This document shows, piece by piece, positions 15,266 to 17,369 of a stretch of 17,369 bases of DNA; positions within the stretch are counted from its first letter, which is position 1; each line of letters begins with the position of its first letter. Both the position numbers and the translations under genes were made by a program. The stretch comes from CAZGRP01 sp964527995 (lineage in GTDB: Bacteria; Zhuqueibacterota; Zhuqueibacteria; Oceanimicrobiales; CAZGRP01), in NCBI GenBank assembly GCA_964527995.1, contig CAZGRP010000077.1, positions 1 to 17,369 on the forward strand. The letters run 5' to 3'. The notes beneath the pieces were generated by a model. That model was not told the origin of the DNA, searched no databases, and was given only the letters and a program-made list of their open reading frames with translations.

Positions 15266-15799
15266 ATGAAATCCAACCAGTCACTCATTCCGGCTGAGCG
15301 AATCGAGCGCTCGATCTGGCTGATTCGCGGGCACAAGGTTATCCTTGATGCCGATCTGGCAGTGCTTTACGGGGTGGAGACCCGTACCTTAGTGCAAGCT
15401 GTGAAGCGAAACATCGAGCGCTTTCCTGAGGACTTTATGTTTCAGCTTACCGAAGAGGAGTTCCGCTTCTTGAGGTCACAAACTGTGATCTCAAGAGGGT
15501 GGGGTGGCAGGCGCTACCCGCCCTATGCTTTCACCGAGCAAGGCGTGGCCATGCTCTCGAGTGTCCTCAGGAGCAAGCGCGCTGTGCAGGTCAACATCGA
15601 GATCATGCGTACCTTTGTGCGTCTGCGCCGAATGCTGGCGAGCCAAGAGGCCTTGGCTCGGAAACTGGCGAGTCTCGAGAAGAAGTATGACAGTCAATTC
15701 AAGCTTGTGTTTGAAGCCATCAAGCAACTCATGGCGCCACCGGAGCCACAACCCAAGCGCCGCATCGGCTTCCGCAAAGAGGATGACGAGAATGGGTGA
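15266..15799 (+). CDS. ORF6N-domain DNA-binding protein
   Basis: A 177-residue protein. The ORF6N domain covers about residues 8-100: IERSIWLIRGHKVILDADLAVLYGVETRTLVQAVKRN, then FPEDFMFQLTEEE and YPPYAFTEQGVAMLSSVLRS. A predicted coiled-coil region follows (about 110-150), then a basic, proline-containing tail. The domain is known from phage and viral antirepressor-like proteins and is common as a solitary accessory gene in bacterial chromosomes; target and role are unknown. AGGGGG lies about 8 bases before the ATG. It starts the accessory right-hand part of the window, which also carries toxin-antitoxin genes. Confidence 0.88.
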   Translation: MKSNQSLIPAERIERSIWLIRGHKVILDADLAVLYGVETRTLVQAVKRNIERFPEDFMFQLTEEEFRFLRSQTVISRGWGGRRYPPYAFTEQGVAMLSSVLRSKRAVQVNIEIMRTFVRLRRMLASQEALARKLASLEKKYDSQFKLVFEAIKQLMAPPEPQPKRRIGFRKEDDENG

Positions 15800-15809
15800 T
15801 CCGGAAGAC

Positions 15810-15855
15810 CCGGATTGAAATCCGGTTCGGAGGCCCAAGTCCGCTGAAGCGGACT
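15810..15855. repeat. Tandem twin-hairpin element next to the assembly gap
   Basis: Two perfect hairpins with the same two-base GA loop: CCGGATT/AATCCGG (15810-15825) and AGTCCGCT/AGCGGACT (15838-15855), 12 bases apart. It begins just after the ORF6N stop, and the N run starts 9 bases beyond it. It resembles a multi-copy dispersed palindromic element, which would explain why assembly broke here. Confidence 0.6.
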
Positions 15856-15864
15856 GGCTGGTCT

Positions 15865-15964
15865 NNNNNNNNNNNNNNNNNNNNNNNNNNNNNNNNNNNN
15901 NNNNNNNNNNNNNNNNNNNNNNNNNNNNNNNNNNNNNNNNNNNNNNNNNNNNNNNNNNNNNNNN
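15865..15964. other. Assembly gap (100 N)
   Basis: Exactly 100 unknown bases, the usual placeholder for a scaffold gap of unknown length. Genes may be missing between ORF6N and the AbrB promoter. Confidence 0.99.
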
Positions 15965-15980
15965 TGTCAGGTATTTACTC

Positions 15981-16009
15981 TTGACACATTCCTGAAGACA
16001 GAGTATATT
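15981..16009 (+). promoter_or_regulatory. Strong promoter of the AbrB/RelE pair
   Basis: TTGACA (15981-15986), a 17-base spacer and TATATT (16004-16009), with the same GAGTATATT 9-mer as the had promoter. It is followed by GCAATTGTACAG, which contains the palindrome CAATTG and is a possible binding site for the antitoxin, since such systems usually repress themselves. Confidence 0.75.
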
Positions 16010-16068
16010 GCAATTGTACAGTAAGAAAGTAGACCGGCCCTATTATGGCCAACGAGAGGAGTGACGGC

Positions 16069-16491
16069 ATGCCGCACGTCAAGATTGGACCCAAACACCA
16101 GGTCACCATCCCGAAAGAGGTCTTCCAGGAGCTACAGCTTGAGGTCGGCGACATCGTCGAAGTCGTGGTCAGGGAGGGCAAAGCCGTGATCATCCCCAAA
16201 CGCGTGGTCGAAAAAGCGCCGGTCCCTAAGCTGACCGCCAAGGAGCAGCGCCTCCTCAAGTCTGCCAGGGCGAAGATCGAGGCTATTCAAAAGGATCTCA
16301 AAACCGCAAAGGGACTCACGGAAGCCGAGGCCGATGTCGCCGCCAAGGTAGGCCTTATCGATCCGGACCAACGCTGGTGGTGGACCGAAGAGTGGCAGCG
16401 AGGCGAGCGCGAAGCGCAGCGCGATATCGACGAAGACGGGGGTCAACAGTTCGAGAGCGCTGACGAGTTTCTCGCTGCCTTGCGCTCATGA
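16069..16491 (+). CDS. AbrB/MazE-type antitoxin
   Basis: 140 residues from ATG 16069. The in-frame ATG at 16045 is rejected because AGAGGAG (16055-16061) lies 7 bases before 16069 and the family begins here. Residues 1-45 are a SpoVT-AbrB swapped-hairpin DNA-binding domain (VKIGPKHQVTIPKEVFQEL, then EVGDIVEVVVREGKAVIIPK). A long charged helix follows, then RWWWTEEWQRGEREAQRDID and EFLAALRS, a toxin-neutralising type of C-terminus. The stop overlaps the downstream toxin start (ATGA), typical of a coupled toxin-antitoxin operon. It should bind its own promoter and the RelE-like toxin. An AbrB antitoxin with a RelE-fold toxin is a mix of two classic families. Confidence 0.87.
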   Translation: MPHVKIGPKHQVTIPKEVFQELQLEVGDIVEVVVREGKAVIIPKRVVEKAPVPKLTAKEQRLLKSARAKIEAIQKDLKTAKGLTEAEADVAAKVGLIDPDQRWWWTEEWQRGEREAQRDIDEDGGQQFESADEFLAALRS

Positions 16492-16745
16492 CCATCGTTC
16501 AAACCAACCGTTTCAAGAAAGACTTCGCAGCCTTACCTCAGAGCATTCAGGAACGGGCGTTAAAGCAGCTTGCTCTCTTCCTGCAGAATCCACGACATCC
16601 TTCCCTCCAGATCAAGAAGATGCAGGGGCATCCCAATGTCTGGGAAGGGCGCATCACTCGAGACTACCGATTCACCTTTCAGATCACGGGTGACACCTGC
16701 ATCCTGAGGAGGATCGGCACCCACGATACACTCCGGCATCCGTGA
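16488..16745 (+). CDS. RelE/ParE-superfamily toxin (probable mRNA interferase)
   Basis: An 85-residue protein of the length and pattern of RelE-fold toxins: TNRFKKDFAALPQSIQERALKQLALFL (two helices), KKMQGHPNVWEGRITRDYRFTFQI (core strands with the usual arginines) and RRIGTHDTLRHP at the end. RelE-type members cut mRNA at the ribosome, whereas ParE-type members poison gyrase; the sequence alone does not separate them, although the GTHD ending fits the RelE/StbE-like side. The ATG overlaps the antitoxin stop by four bases. Confidence 0.87.
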   Translation: MTIVQTNRFKKDFAALPQSIQERALKQLALFLQNPRHPSLQIKKMQGHPNVWEGRITRDYRFTFQITGDTCILRRIGTHDTLRHP

Positions 16746-16821
16746 GGATTTGGCGGACGATTCGAAGCTTGGCACGGAATTCATCCTTGCGCCGGAAGGA
16801 TCGTTTGTTTACATTTGGGTT

Positions 16822-17152
16822 ATGAGACCTCGGGGCGATATACTCAGTTCGGTTCGGAAAGCTGCGCAGAAAAGAATTCTGTTTCTTCCTCACGCTGTGC
16901 GACAGATGTCCAGACCAGACAGAATGATTAGGGCGGCAGAAGTTAGAGAAGTGGTCAACACGGGAGACATTATCGAGGACTACCCTGAAGACGTTCGTGG
17001 ACATAGTTGCCTTCTCCTGGGTGTCGGGGGACCAGGGAAGACCGATCCATGTTGTATGTGCTCCAAAAAAGGACTACTTAGCCATCATCACCGCATACCT
17101 TCCCGATCCCGATGAATGGGAAGACGATTTCAGATCGAGGAAAGAACGATGA
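16822..17152 (+). pseudogene. DUF4258 protein, interrupted by a one-base frameshift
   Basis: From ATG 16822 the protein reads GDILSSVRKAAQKRILFLPH, then AVRQMSRPDRMI, VREVVNTGDIIEDYPED and GHSCLLLG, a good DUF4258 start. It then leaves frame near the five-G run at 17026-17030. One frame over, the family's C-terminal half continues: GRPIHVVCAP, DYLAIITAYLPDPDEWEDDF, with the stop at 17150-17152. Removing one G from the run restores about 109 residues. The restored stop overlaps the zinc-finger start (ATGA), so the two genes are a coupled pair. DUF4258 proteins are often paired with YgiT-type proteins in toxin-antitoxin-like modules. Real mutation or assembly error cannot be decided here. No clear Shine-Dalgarno sequence precedes the ATG. 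Confidence 0.75.
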
Positions 17153-17361
17153 CATGTATCCACTGCAAAGGCAGAATGGAGCGCAAATCGGCTCCCTTCC
17201 AAATTGACCGAAAGGGTTATCATTTGACCCTTGACGAGATTCCCGCCTGGGTTTGCACCCAGTGCGGTGAGGTCTACTTTGAAGAGTCCGAGGTAGAAGC
17301 CATTCAGGAGGTGATTCAATCACTGGACCAGAAGACGAAGAAGCTCCAGGAGGCTGCTTGA
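17149..17361 (+). CDS. YgiT-type zinc-finger protein (MqsA-like N-domain)
   Basis: 70 residues from ATG 17149, which overlaps the restored DUF4258 stop; an ATG at 17116 in the same frame lies inside the DUF4258 gene and is rejected. Two CxxC pairs (CIHCKG at the N-terminus and CTQCGEVYF at about residue 37) form the zinc-binding domain, followed by a helix (SEVEAIQEVIQSLDQKTKKLQ). The domain resembles the N-terminal part of MqsA antitoxins but lacks the C-terminal helix-turn-helix. It is probably the antitoxin-like partner of the DUF4258 protein; function is inferred from pairing. Confidence 0.85.
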   Translation: MTCIHCKGRMERKSAPFQIDRKGYHLTLDEIPAWVCTQCGEVYFEESEVEAIQEVIQSLDQKTKKLQEAA

Positions 17362-17369
17362 TTTCGACC

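Noticed and set aside
16750..16821. Upstream extension of the DUF4258 gene to a TTG at 16750
   Set aside because: There is no ribosome binding site and the added residues do not fit the family; ATG 16822 gives a normal length.
16803..16840. Promoter-like TATACT near 16836 for the DUF4258 gene
   Set aside because: No -35 at acceptable spacing, and the start would fall after the preferred ATG.
1..17369. CRISPR array, tRNA, rRNA, riboswitch or insertion-sequence transposase
   Set aside because: No regularly spaced identical repeats, no cloverleaf or rRNA-like stretch and no transposase motif were found on either strand. Only small degenerate repeats and hairpins are present.

Overview
The window looks like a scaffold from a GC-rich uncultured bacterium, probably of the Fibrobacteres-Chlorobi-Bacteroidetes (FCB) superphylum or an allied candidate phylum. 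The evidence is a partial secreted protein at the left edge that ends in a FlgD-Ig-like type A sorting tail, the mark of type IX secretion. A run of exactly 100 N (15865-15964) and a probable one-base frameshift near the right end indicate draft metagenome assembly. The taxonomic call is inference.

Layout. (1) 1-965 (+): C-terminal part of the secreted protein. (2) 1024-4376 (-): three co-directional genes, read from the right as MFS transporter, sialidase-like beta-propeller protein and xylose-isomerase-like TIM-barrel protein; probably a small carbohydrate uptake and processing operon. (3) 4377-4915: about 540 bases without a convincing gene. (4) 4916-5335 (+): Rrf2-family regulator with three cysteines in IscR-like positions. 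(5) 5351-5411: a consensus promoter followed by a 22-base imperfect palindrome, a candidate operator. (6) 5587-14111 (+): the main content, an ATP-dependent (class I) benzoyl-CoA degradation cluster in the order had, oah, GNAT acetyltransferase, dch, bcrC, bcrB, bcrA, bcrD, followed at 14389-15117 by an SDR oxidoreductase. (7) 15266-17361 (+): ORF6N protein, assembly gap, AbrB/RelE-type toxin-antitoxin pair, frameshifted DUF4258 gene and YgiT-type zinc-finger gene.

How the genes work together. BcrCB binds benzoyl-CoA and BcrAD drives ATP-dependent electron transfer, giving cyclohexa-1,5-diene-1-carbonyl-CoA. Dch hydrates it, Had oxidises the 6-hydroxy product, and Oah opens the ring to 3-hydroxypimelyl-CoA. 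This is the Thauera-type sequence of steps. The low-potential ferredoxin and the benzoate-CoA ligase are not in the window. The Rrf2 regulator recalls BadM, the Rrf2-family repressor of the benzoyl-CoA reductase genes in Rhodopseudomonas palustris, and the palindrome just downstream of the had promoter is its most natural binding site.

The spacers between gene blocks hold degenerate dispersed repeats and hairpins. Two genes (MFS and bcrD) have their stop codons inside or against such elements. The catabolic pathway itself is known; the less familiar points are its probable host lineage, the operator, the embedded GNAT gene and the repeat invasion.
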